From positions 5,518,001 through 5,582,000 of the forward strand of contig NZ_CP113529.1 of NCBI RefSeq assembly GCF_026723865.1: a DNA stretch of 64,000 nt. Direction: 5' to 3'. The DNA is from Mycobacterium sp. Aquia_216. GTDB lineage: Bacteria; Actinomycetota; Actinomycetes; Mycobacteriales; Mycobacteriaceae. How positions within the stretch are numbered: position 1 is the first letter of the stretch; each line of letters begins with the position of its first letter. The notes below the pieces were generated by a model that saw only the letters and a program-made list of their open reading frames with translations, was not told the DNA's origin and did not search any database. A program made the position numbers and the translations under genes. Below are positions 16,764-24,617 of the stretch, one piece after another.

Positions 16764-17363
16764 GTGGTTTCCCCGCCGGCCGGACCCCGGTTCAGCTCCA
16801 TCAGGCGCACTGCAGCGCAGACGCGCATCATGGATGCGGCGCTGAAACTCATTGCGGACCACGGTGTTGGCGGGACGTCGTTGCAGATGATCGCCGACGC
16901 GGTAGGGGTCACCAAGGCGGCGGTCTATCACCAGTTCAATACCAAAGAGCAGATCGTCATCGCGCTGACCGAACGCGAACTCGGGGGTTTGGAAGACGCC
17001 CTGGACGCCGCCGAGGCCGAGGACCACCCGCCGCGGGCCCGCGATTTGCTGCTGGACCGGGTCATCGATATCGCCGTCGAACGTCGCGGCGCGGCCAGCA
17101 CCCTGCAGTTCGACCCGGTCATTGTCCGGTTGCTCGGCGAGCAAGAACCGTTCCAGCAATTCGTGCGTCGCCTCTACCGAGTGCTGGTCGGCGACGCCGG
17201 CGACGACAGCCAGGTGCTGGCGGCGATGATGTCGGGGGCCATTGCGGTGGGAGTGGTGCACCCCTTGGTGGCCGGCATCGACGACGAAACACTGCGTTGC
17301 CAACTGCGGCGCATCACCCGCCGACTCATCCATCCGGCCGAGATCGAGGTGGCCGCGGACTAA
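16764..17363 (+). CDS. TetR-family regulator of the adjacent membrane-protein operon
   Basis: This 199-residue protein has its DNA-binding domain at about residues 18-65 (RIMDAALKLIADHGVGGTS, then MIADAVGVTKAAVYHQF), followed by a helical ligand-binding domain. The start is GTG at 16764; the upstream palindromes almost touch it, which fits autorepression. It is divergent from the four-gene subunit III-like operon. The ligand is unknown. It ends 35 bp before the convergent secreted-protein gene. Confidence 0.88.
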   Translation: MVSPPAGPRFSSIRRTAAQTRIMDAALKLIADHGVGGTSLQMIADAVGVTKAAVYHQFNTKEQIVIALTERELGGLEDALDAAEAEDHPPRARDLLLDRVIDIAVERRGAASTLQFDPVIVRLLGEQEPFQQFVRRLYRVLVGDAGDDSQVLAAMMSGAIAVGVVHPLVAGIDDETLRCQLRRITRRLIHPAEIEVAAD

Positions 17364-17398
17364 GGGCGGCCATTTCCGAAACGGCTACGCCGTCCTTA

Positions 17399-17800
17399 CT
17401 ACGTGTCGGCGCGGACCCAGCTCATAATGCCGTCGTGGGCAAAACAGATCAGGAACAGGCCATCGGGCGATTGCGCGACGTAGTTCTGGTAATTCTGGCA
17501 GTTGGCGCCTTCGTCCTTGACTCCTGCCATTGGCGGCGACCGGAACCATCGGGGCTGATATCTGCGCGGCGAACCGCAGAACATCAGCCGTCCGGGCTGC
17601 GAGGCGAAGGAGACATAATTGTCCGCGACACCAAAGGCGTAATAGGTGGTGTTGTCACACGGCGCTCCGAGGACCTGATGCGGCATGATGCCCGGTGTGC
17701 AGTCGGGGTAGTCGCAGACGGTCGGCCCGGCAAAAGATGGCGGCGCCGCCAGCACACCCGCGCCAAGTAACGCGGCAAATAGGGCCACGATTGATCGCAC
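17399..17800 (-). CDS. Small secreted conserved mycobacterial protein
   Basis: This 133-residue precursor has a signal peptide (RSIVALFAALLGAGVLAA) with likely cleavage after SFA. The mature part has several cysteines (CDYPDC, CDNTTYY, MFCGSP, CQNY, ICFAHD), suggesting disulfides in an exported protein. The length and cysteine pattern match small secreted proteins found across mycobacteria, with no known activity. I chose the GTG at 17800, since upstream codons are charged and would destroy the signal peptide. An inverted repeat lies 31 bp upstream. Confidence 0.75.
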   Translation of the reverse strand: MRSIVALFAALLGAGVLAAPPSFAGPTVCDYPDCTPGIMPHQVLGAPCDNTTYYAFGVADNYVSFASQPGRLMFCGSPRRYQPRWFRSPPMAGVKDEGANCQNYQNYVAQSPDGLFLICFAHDGIMSWVRADT

Positions 17801-17830
17801 CCGATCACTTTGCCACACCCGAAAAGAAAA

Positions 17831-17847
17831 TTCTCCTAGTTGGAGAA
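17831..17847. promoter_or_regulatory. Inverted repeat TTCTCC-N5-GGAGAA upstream of secreted-protein gene
   Basis: TTCTCCTAGTTGGAGAA has perfect 6-bp arms and lies 31-47 bp upstream of the GTG at 17800. It could be an operator. Its arms differ from the GAGAAT motif by one inserted base, so it is kept separate. Confidence 0.4.
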
Positions 17848-18001
17848 GATCGCCTGAGCAGAATGGTCGTCCGCGCCGGAGAACCCCGAACGCTACTTCG
17901 ACCCGCCCCCTCACGCGCATGCATTTCCGCATGTAAAGCCCATGAAGGGAGCTGCCCGACTAAGGCATTGAGCCCAGGCCGAAGTGATAAGCTGCTTCTC
18001 C

Positions 18002-18751
18002 GTGCACGATTCGGAGGGCCCTGACGCCCACGTCGACTCCGGCGCGCTAGCGCCCGTCGCGGAACCGGGCACAGAAGACGAAGTTGCCGAGGCCGAAGCC
18101 CACGCCGAGGCGGCTCGGGCGCGTCTCGCCCGGCTGCGCCAGGCGGCAGAAACCGGGGACGCGGACAACGACACCGGGTCACGAGACGTCGAGCAGCGCC
18201 CCGTTAAGCCGACCCGGAAACGGCTACGGTTCCCCCGTCGTCCCGGGCGTCCGCGGTGGCTTCGCCGCCCAGGGCGGAAATTAATAACTGTCGGCGTCGG
18301 CACCGTGCTCGCCTCCGCTTCCCTCGGCGCAAGCGGTTACATGGTGTGGCAGCACCACACCGCGGTGCATAATCGGCAGCTCGCCGCGGAGTTCACTGCT
18401 GCTGCCCGGCAAGGGATTACGGCGCTGATGTCGATTGACCCCGATCATGCCAGGGAGGACGTCCAGCGCATGATCGATGCCTCTACGGGCGACCAAAAGA
18501 ACACGCTGTCAGTGCTGTCAACCCTGATCGTCAAGAAGGCCGAGGACTCGAAGGTCGGCAGCAAGGTCACCGTGGAGGCCGTTTCCGTCGAGTCGTTGAG
18601 CGACAATTCGGGAGTCGTGCTCGTGGCGGCGAAAACCGCTCCCACTGGGCCAGATAACGTCAAACCACCACCTGCCCTGTTTCGGCTCAGTGTCAATATG
18701 GACCGCGACGGCGGCCAGCTCAAGATGTCGAAAGTTGATTTCCTGCAATGA
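18002..18751 (+). CDS. Mce-associated membrane protein (Mam), first of pair 1
   Basis: This 249-residue protein has an acidic, alanine-rich N-terminus with a likely coiled coil (EAEAHAEAARARLARLRQAA), a basic stretch (RKRLRFPRRPGRPRWLRRPG), one membrane helix ([20 protein letters not shown]) and an extracytoplasmic domain. The latter contains AAARQGITALMSID and EDVQRMIDASTG, shared with the protein at 34524. Mam proteins stabilise Mce transporters. I start at GTG 18002 (MHDSEGPDAH). Its stop overlaps the next gene by 4 bp. It lies convergent to the mce operon, about 1.4 kb beyond mceF. Confidence 0.82.
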   Translation: MHDSEGPDAHVDSGALAPVAEPGTEDEVAEAEAHAEAARARLARLRQAAETGDADNDTGSRDVEQRPVKPTRKRLRFPRRPGRPRWLRRPGRKLITVGVGTVLASASLGASGYMVWQHHTAVHNRQLAAEFTAAARQGITALMSIDPDHAREDVQRMIDASTGDQKNTLSVLSTLIVKKAEDSKVGSKVTVEAVSVESLSDNSGVVLVAAKTAPTGPDNVKPPPALFRLSVNMDRDGGQLKMSKVDFLQ

Positions 18752-19389
18752 CTGTCGAGCATGGCTCGTCGCTGGACAACACGGAAACGGCGATTGCCAG
18801 CACGGAGATTCCGCCCGCCGAGCAGGAGGGGCGGCCACCCGCCGGGGAGGCATCGGCACGCTTGAGCCGGCTCGCAGCGATCCGGCACTGGGCCCGCCGG
18901 TGTTGGGCAAGGTGGCTGTCGATAGTCGCGACAACGTTCGTCGTTGCCGCCGTAGGAGTCGCCGCCGGTGTGTACTTCGTTCTGTACCGGCCGGATCAGC
19001 GAATCGACGATGCGGCGGCGCACCGGGCAGTGCAGGCGGCGTCCGATGGCGCTGTGGCGGTGTTGTCGTATTCCTACGACCATTTAAATCGCGATTTCGA
19101 CAACGCGAAATCGCATCTTACCGGCGACTTTCTGACCTACTACAACAAATTCACCGACAATGTCGTCGCGCCGACGGCCCAGCAGGGGCAATTGACGACG
19201 ACCGCCAAGGTGATTCGGGCGGCAGTTTCGGATTTGCATCCCGATTCCGCCGTCGTGCTGGTTTTCGTCGACCAGACCACGGCAAGCGTGCAAAAGAAAG
19301 AACCCGAGAAGACGGGGAGCGCCGTCCTGGTCACGCTGACAAAGGTCAATGGTTCTTGGCTGATCGCGAAATTCGAGCCGGTCGGATGA
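18748..19389 (+). CDS. Mce-associated membrane protein (Mam), second of pair 1
   Basis: This 213-residue protein has a cytoplasmic N-terminus, one membrane helix (IVATTFVVAAVGVAAGVYFVL) and an extracytoplasmic domain. Its signature segments are SDGAVAVLSYSYDHLNRDF, GDFLTYYNKFTDNVVAP and NGSWLIAKFEPV, closely matching the protein at 35420-35992. The ATG overlaps the upstream stop (ATGA). The two-gene arrangement is the usual Mam pair found beside mce operons. Homology to the other pair in this window points to duplication. Confidence 0.82.
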   Translation: MTVEHGSSLDNTETAIASTEIPPAEQEGRPPAGEASARLSRLAAIRHWARRCWARWLSIVATTFVVAAVGVAAGVYFVLYRPDQRIDDAAAHRAVQAASDGAVAVLSYSYDHLNRDFDNAKSHLTGDFLTYYNKFTDNVVAPTAQQGQLTTTAKVIRAAVSDLHPDSAVVLVFVDQTTASVQKKEPEKTGSAVLVTLTKVNGSWLIAKFEPVG

Positions 19390-19520
19390 GTGCGGCAAAT
19401 CTTGTTCTAACCGTTACCTGGCCGGCCGAAGCGGTGTAACGTCATCGCTCGAGAACGCCGCAACCGATGGCGAAAAGCTGCCAGAGGCACTGTCGGATTA
19501 TGCGCTTCGAGGAGTACCTG

Positions 19521-20042
19521 ATGCGTTCAGTAAAAGCATTCACCACCGCAACGCTGGTGGCTGCCACTGCATTCAGCGGTTTGGGCACGGCATCCCCAGC
19601 CCACGCAACAACCAAGGAAGAAGTGGCTATCAATGGGACGTTCCGCGCCACGTCTATTGGCGATTGGGCCCAGAGAAATGATCAATACTTCGGCGAGCCG
19701 ACGGTGTACCAGATATGGACCATCAGCTCGACGTGCGTCACATTCCAGGAATGCCACGGCACGGTGACGAGTGACCAGGGATGGACCGCGCCCCTGTACA
19801 TGAATGATGGGGAGATGTGGAAGGTGAAACGCGAGGTGCCGAATTGGGAGCGGTGTGAAGACGGTACCGCGTTCCCCGGACAGCAGACGTTCTATTTCTT
19901 CCCGGTGAACGACAATGGTGGATACCAAGTCGGGTCGCGGACCTTATCCGGCAAGGACAAGACGGTCGGCCCAAGCGGCGCCTGCGGGCAAAACCAGTGG
20001 CTTGATATCGCAATGCCGTTGCGCCTCGACCAGCTGAGCTGA
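19521..20042 (+). CDS. Secreted conserved hypothetical protein
   Basis: This 173-residue precursor starts MRSVKAFTTATLVAATAFSG, with likely signal cleavage after PAHA. I prefer the ATG at 19521 because GAGGAG lies just upstream; an in-frame ATG at 19500 would add seven residues. The mature domain has paired cysteines (STCVTFQECHG, WERCEDG, GACGQ) and an NGTFRATSIGDWA opening seen in other short exported mycobacterial proteins. No enzyme motif is visible. It lies between the Mam pair and the convergent mceF, separated from the latter by a palindromic repeat. Confidence 0.72.
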   Translation: MRSVKAFTTATLVAATAFSGLGTASPAHATTKEEVAINGTFRATSIGDWAQRNDQYFGEPTVYQIWTISSTCVTFQECHGTVTSDQGWTAPLYMNDGEMWKVKREVPNWERCEDGTAFPGQQTFYFFPVNDNGGYQVGSRTLSGKDKTVGPSGACGQNQWLDIAMPLRLDQLS

Positions 20043-20063
20043 CCGGGCGGTCGTCGAGTCAGG

Positions 20064-20113
20064 CTCCCTTCCCCGCAAGCGGGCGGCACCCTATGTCGGG
20101 CATGGTCGAAGGG
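20064..20113 (+). repeat. GC-rich palindromic repeat, copy B (intergenic)
   Basis: This copy reads CTTCCCCGCAAGCGGGCGGC, then ACCCT, and further on GGGCATGGTCGAAGGGC, in the 76-bp gap between a secreted-protein gene and mceF. It aligns with copy C, including the downstream CATGGTCG-x-AGGG part, so the element is about 50-60 bp with a CCCCGC-AA-GCGGG hairpin core. It may double as a transcription stop between convergent genes. Confidence 0.75.
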
Positions 20114-20118
20114 CGACT

Positions 20119-21846
20119 TCAGGTGGGAAGCATGTCCTTCCACGTCTTCGGCGCCTTCGAGGTCGCGAGATCCGACTGCTCGTACAACTTCCCGTCCGGA
20201 CCGACATAACGACCGGTGTGCGGATCGTACTGTGCCACCACGACCGACGGCGCAGGCTTGGATGCCTTGGCTCCGAACGAGCTTGGCGCAGCCTGGGGCT
20301 GTCCACCGTCGGCCTGATCCTGTGCTGCCGGGGCGGGCGGTGGCGGCGGTGGCGCGGGAAGTTCGCCCGGTAACGGCACGTCGAGTGGTGCGATGGACGG
20401 AAGCTCAGCCGACATTCGCGAGAAGGGTGCCAGCGTCGGTCCCGACGACGGCACGGGGGGAACAGCTGCTCCGACCGTGCCCGGTGGTGGATTTTCTCCC
20501 CGCGGCCCCGCGGGTGTGCCGCGCGGCACCGCTCCCGGCGGCAGCGGTGTTCCCTCCACCGGGCCGAAGATTCTGTCGTTGCCGGTAATCCGGTCATCGG
20601 GCGGGACGCCCTGGGCAAGCAGGTTCGGATCCAGCGGGTAGGGACCGAGAGTGTGCTGGCGCATCGCCAGCGGCATGAACGGCTTGTCGCTGTTGCAGAT
20701 TTCGACGGTAGGCGCGCGCTTACCCGGGTGACCCATGCATGGATAGTTGCGGGCACCGCGGACCGCGAGCGGTGAATCCTGCGGGAGTTTGCAATACAAA
20801 CCGTCCGGTGTATCGATGTCGCTCAGGTCGTCCGGGGATCGCCAGGTGTTGGGTGGCATGAAGCCGACCGTACAAATAGGCGGATCGTCGATCGTGAGTG
20901 CGAAGTCGCCCCAGGCCTTACCGTCGGGATGGTTTTCGCCCTGAGCGGCCTGCTCGATAGCGACCGCGGACGGCAGCAACACCAGCAGCTGCTCGATCGA
21001 CGGGTGATAGGTGATACCGATCTGCCCGATGGTAGTCAGGTTTGCGAGCAGCACCGGCAGCGTTGGTTTTATTTGTTCGAGAAGCCGGGACGCCTCGTTC
21101 GCAGCATCAGGACCATTTTGGAGGATAGTCCGGAAGTGGGAATCGTTGTTCGCCAACACATCTGAGATCCCGGCGAAGCTACGTGCCCACGTCCTGATCG
21201 AATCGGTGGTGCGTGCCTGGGTATCCAAGAGCGGCCCAGTGTCTTCGGTGAGGGCTCGGGTGCGATCGACGACGCTGTTGGAATCGCGGGACAGTGTCTC
21301 TGAGGAATCGAGCAGCGACCCCAGGTCGTAGCCGGTGCCGTTGAAGCCCTGGAAGGTCTCGTCGAGCAATTGGCCGAGTTTGGACTTCGGGATGCTGCCG
21401 ACCAAGGCGTTGACCTGCTCGAGCATCGGTCCGACCGCCTGCGGAATAGTCGTGTCGCGCATGGCGATAACCGAGCCGTCGTGCAGGTACGGCGGCGAAT
21501 CGGTTCTGGGCCGCAAGTCCACATACTGTTCACCCACCGCGGAGACACTGAGCACCGCTGCCGTCAGGTCTGCAGGCACCTTGGGTGAAGTGTTAAGCGA
21601 CAGCGTCGCTTTCGCGCCGGTCGGCGTCAAACCCACTGAAGTGACCTTGCCGACCTGAACCCCACGGTAAGTCACGTTGGAAAACTGGTACAGGCCGCCG
21701 GTCGCCGGCAACTCCAGCGTCACGGTCATCCGGCCGATGCCCAGCAGGGTCGGCGCTTGGATGTAGAAGAGGACCATCGCGATCACGCCAAGGGTCCCGA
21801 CGATCGTGAAGATCGCCAACTGGATCCGAACGAAGCGCGTCAGCAT
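20119..21846 (-). CDS. mceF: Mce family protein MceF
   Basis: This 575-residue last subunit of the Mce transporter has an N-terminal anchor (FVRIQLAIFTIVGTLGVIAMVLFY), the Mce/MlaD domain (VTYRGVQVGKVTSVGLTPTG) at about residues 35-130, a long helical tube-forming region and a proline-rich C-terminus (GELPAPPPPPPAP). It ends in a short conserved strand segment (YDPHTGRYVGPDGKLYEQ). MceF packs with MceA-E into the periplasmic substrate channel. It directly abuts mceE with no gap. The mce number is not assigned, because subunits of different mce families are too alike to place without alignment. Confidence 0.9.
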   Translation of the reverse strand: MLTRFVRIQLAIFTIVGTLGVIAMVLFYIQAPTLLGIGRMTVTLELPATGGLYQFSNVTYRGVQVGKVTSVGLTPTGAKATLSLNTSPKVPADLTAAVLSVSAVGEQYVDLRPRTDSPPYLHDGSVIAMRDTTIPQAVGPMLEQVNALVGSIPKSKLGQLLDETFQGFNGTGYDLGSLLDSSETLSRDSNSVVDRTRALTEDTGPLLDTQARTTDSIRTWARSFAGISDVLANNDSHFRTILQNGPDAANEASRLLEQIKPTLPVLLANLTTIGQIGITYHPSIEQLLVLLPSAVAIEQAAQGENHPDGKAWGDFALTIDDPPICTVGFMPPNTWRSPDDLSDIDTPDGLYCKLPQDSPLAVRGARNYPCMGHPGKRAPTVEICNSDKPFMPLAMRQHTLGPYPLDPNLLAQGVPPDDRITGNDRIFGPVEGTPLPPGAVPRGTPAGPRGENPPPGTVGAAVPPVPSSGPTLAPFSRMSAELPSIAPLDVPLPGELPAPPPPPPAPAAQDQADGGQPQAAPSSFGAKASKPAPSVVVAQYDPHTGRYVGPDGKLYEQSDLATSKAPKTWKDMLPT

Positions 21847-23205
21847 CTATCCACCGCCTCCCGTCGGTGCGGTTGCCGGCGGCGCTTGACCAAGATCCGC
21901 GTCAGGCACCGGTGCCGGTGGCGGGCCAGGCAGCGGGACCGCACCCGGTGGCGGGCCAGGAAGCGGGATACCCGGCGGCGGCCCGGGCAGGGGAAGCGCA
22001 TTGGGATCGACCCACGGCGGCCGCACGGGGTTATGCAGAGGATCGAGGGTGTAATTCATGCGATACGGCTCCCCGGGCAGCGGCGGTATGGGCTCGTCCA
22101 GCTGCCCCCAGTGGGTTCCTAGCAGCAATCCCTTCTTGAGCCGTGGAATCGAGATGTCAAGATCGACATGCAGATTGAAGTAGTCGCCTCGGACCGCGCG
22201 GTCGACGAAGTTCTGGGTGAACGGGAACACGAACCCGGCCGCGATCGCCACGCCCAGCTCCGGTCCGACGTCGGCGAGCGCTTTGATGGTCGGCTCCAGG
22301 TTTTTGAGGTTCTTGACCAGGTCGGCCTGGGTGTCGTTGACCAACCGGGTGGCGGTATTGCTGAACACCCGAAGGTGCTCCAGAGCGGCCGTCAGGCGCG
22401 GGCGCTCCTTGAGCAACACATCAAGCGCGGGCGGAATCTTGTGCAGCGCCTCGGTGATGACGTCGCGTTGACCGGCGAAGGTGGCCGCAAGCCGGTTCAG
22501 CGCCTCAATCGAGTCAACGAGGTTATCCCGCTGATCATCCAGAGTTCCCACGAACGTGTCGAGGCGAGTAATCAGATCACGAAACGCGCCCTCGTGCCCC
22601 GACAGGGCGGCCGAGAAATTATGGACGATCTCCCCGATCTGTCCCAGCCCCCCGCCGTTGACGACCGCGCCCAGCGACGACAGCGTCTGCTCCGTCGACG
22701 GGTAGGCGGTCGACCGGCTCAGCGGGATGGTCGCCCCCGGCTGCAGCCGCCCGCTTCCCGACTGGCCCAGCGGCGTATTGAGCTCCACATGCATCGAGCC
22801 CAGCAGGCTGGTCTGACCGACAGTGGCTATCACGTTGGCCGGCACGACGACATCGCGCTTGACCGAGATCTCGACGTCGGCGTGCCAACCTTGCACCCGC
22901 ATCGCACCGACACTGCCGACCACGACATCGTCGATCATCACCGGCGAATTCGATTCCATCGTCCCGACATTCGGCAGCTCGACGTGGTAGACGTTAGCCC
23001 CCGGCCCACGGCCGACCGCCCCCGGCAGCGGTAGCGAATTCAGGCCATGGAATGCGCATCCCGTCGCCGACAACACCACACAACAACCGATGGTGACCAC
23101 CCGCCGAACCAAGCCTGATGGCCCAGCTTTCCCCCGCCAGCGGGAGGCACCCCCACCTCGGGCCGAGCGCCCGCATGGTCGCAGGGCCGCCATCCGGGCG
23201 ATCAT
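21847..23205 (-). CDS. mceE: Mce family lipoprotein MceE
   Basis: This 452-residue lipoprotein subunit of the Mce channel has a lipid-attachment cysteine at Cys50 in LSATGC, followed by the typical GLNSLPLPG. The MlaD domain holds SPVMIDDVVVGSVGAM. The helical region ends near RAVRGDYFNLHVDLD. The C-terminus carries repeated PLPGPPPG units. The ATG at 23205 overlaps the mceD stop by 4 bp, so it is the coupled start. This gives an unusually long 35-residue arginine/glycine-rich n-region before the hydrophobic core, and that stretch is encoded by palindromic repeat copy C. Confidence 0.88.
   Translation of the reverse strand: MIARMAALRPCGRSARGGGASRWRGKAGPSGLVRRVVTIGCCVVLSATGCAFHGLNSLPLPGAVGRGPGANVYHVELPNVGTMESNSPVMIDDVVVGSVGAMRVQGWHADVEISVKRDVVVPANVIATVGQTSLLGSMHVELNTPLGQSGSGRLQPGATIPLSRSTAYPSTEQTLSSLGAVVNGGGLGQIGEIVHNFSAALSGHEGAFRDLITRLDTFVGTLDDQRDNLVDSIEALNRLAATFAGQRDVITEALHKIPPALDVLLKERPRLTAALEHLRVFSNTATRLVNDTQADLVKNLKNLEPTIKALADVGPELGVAIAAGFVFPFTQNFVDRAVRGDYFNLHVDLDISIPRLKKGLLLGTHWGQLDEPIPPLPGEPYRMNYTLDPLHNPVRPPWVDPNALPLPGPPPGIPLPGPPPGAVPLPGPPPAPVPDADLGQAPPATAPTGGGG
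23128..23190 (+). repeat. GC-rich palindromic repeat, copy C (inside mceE 5' end)
   Basis: Bases 23128-23156 read TTTCCCCCGCCAGCGGGAGG then CACCCCCAC. The flank to 23190 has CCCGCATGGTCGCAGGGCC, matching copy B. The element lies inside the first 27 codons of mceE on the opposite strand sense and keeps the frame open. It encodes most of the RSARGGGASRWRGKAG stretch. Confidence 0.78.
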
Positions 23206-24617
23206 TGTTGTGGCCCATCGGCCGGTAACAGCATGTCCGACGCGCCGAACGCCGGTGGCGGTGGTGGCGGCATCGGTGTCGACGGCGGGGGCGGGAGCGG
23301 CATCGCGGCTCCCGGTATTGGGCCCAGGGGCACCGACCCCGGCGGTCCCACCGGATCACCCGGCAGGCCGGTATATGCCGACACCGCGGGCGGGATCTCG
23401 GCCGGTCCGGGCTTCGGGCCCGCGCCGCCGGGCGCCAAGCGCGGTTCGGTGTAGAGGATCTTGGACGGGTCGACGGACTTCTGCAGGGCAAAGTTGATCG
23501 GAAGTGGCGAGTTATTGAAGTTGAGCAATCGCAATCCGGGACCCATGAACAGGGCGCACAGCTTGCCCGATTCGACCGCGGTAACGTTCTCGATGGCGCC
23601 GATTTGGTCGCAGCCCGGTATGGACAGCAGAAGCTGACCCCCCCACGTGGGATTCGCGAAGTTCATCAGCCCGAACCCTCCCACGATCGTTCCGGTGTCG
23701 GCGTTGTAATCGTTGAAGAAGTTGCCGAGAGCGTTCGGCGCGCCGTGCAGGATGTTTTCCAGGGCCATGTGGTGATCGACCAGGTTCTGCGTGACGTCGG
23801 CCAGCCTGGCAATTTGCTCGCTGGTCTGATTGCGAGTCCCGGCGATGAATCGCTGCACCTCTCCGACCGCCGTCGACAAATCCGTAAGCGCCGCGTCCAG
23901 ATCGGATTTGCTGTCGTTCACCACGCTGGTGAGCGTGGCCAGCCGGTCGTTGAACTGCACGATCTGGACGTTGCTGTCACGTAGCGCGCCGACGAAGGTC
24001 TGCAAGTTCTTGATGATGTCGACGATGTTGCCGCTACCGTTGGCGAGGATCCGGGCCACCCCTGACAGTTGACCGAGGGTTTGCCGCAGCTTGTCGCCGT
24101 TACCATCTAGAGCATTGGCGGCGCTGTCGATGAAACGACCGACGGACGTGCCCGATACCCCACTCTTGGGCCCCAGATCCGTTGCCAGACGCATCAACTG
24201 GGTTTTGACCTCGTCCCACTCGACCGGCACCGCAGTCCGTTCGACCGGTATAACTGCCCCATCGCGCATTACCGGCCCACTATCGCGATATGCCGGTGAG
24301 AGCTGGACGTAGCGGGCAGACACCAGATTCGAGGCGACGATAATCGCCTTCGCGTCCGCCGGAATGGGCACGTCGCGGTCGACCTCGAGGGTCATCTTGG
24401 CCTGTGTGCCTTGCGGCTGAATGGATTTGATGTTGCCGACTTTGACGCCCGACACCCGCACCTCGTCGCTGGGGTAGATCGCGGTGGTGGTGGTGAAGTA
24501 GGCGGTTATCGTCCGTGGGCCGAAGACCGTATTACGGACGACCACGGCCACGCCGGCAAGGATCAGCACGACCAGGACAACCGCCGCTACGGCCGCCAGC
24601 CTTTTGCGCGGGATCAT
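23202..24617 (-). CDS. mceD: Mce family protein MceD
   Basis: This 471-residue Mce subunit has an N-terminal anchor (LAAVAAVVLVVLILAGVAVVV), the MlaD domain (YPSDEVRVSGVKVGNIKSI) and a long alpha-helical region. A conserved MNFANPTWGGQLLLSIPGCDQIGA block lies near residue 330 (start to be read as about 20 residues of it). The C-terminus is proline-rich (PLPPPPSTPMPPPPPP). I chose the ATG at 24617, which overlaps the mceC stop (ATGA). It belongs to the six-subunit periplasmic channel of the importer. Confidence 0.9.
   Translation of the reverse strand: MIPRKRLAAVAAVVLVVLILAGVAVVVRNTVFGPRTITAYFTTTTAIYPSDEVRVSGVKVGNIKSIQPQGTQAKMTLEVDRDVPIPADAKAIIVASNLVSARYVQLSPAYRDSGPVMRDGAVIPVERTAVPVEWDEVKTQLMRLATDLGPKSGVSGTSVGRFIDSAANALDGNGDKLRQTLGQLSGVARILANGSGNIVDIIKNLQTFVGALRDSNVQIVQFNDRLATLTSVVNDSKSDLDAALTDLSTAVGEVQRFIAGTRNQTSEQIARLADVTQNLVDHHMALENILHGAPNALGNFFNDYNADTGTIVGGFGLMNFANPTWGGQLLLSIPGCDQIGAIENVTAVESGKLCALFMGPGLRLLNFNNSPLPINFALQKSVDPSKILYTEPRLAPGGAGPKPGPAEIPPAVSAYTGLPGDPVGPPGSVPLGPIPGAAMPLPPPPSTPMPPPPPPAFGASDMLLPADGPQQ

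Noticed and set aside
22168..23034. Long plus-strand frame over mceE
   Set aside because: It lies antisense to mceE, has Arg/Gln-rich composition without motifs, and is a high-GC shadow.
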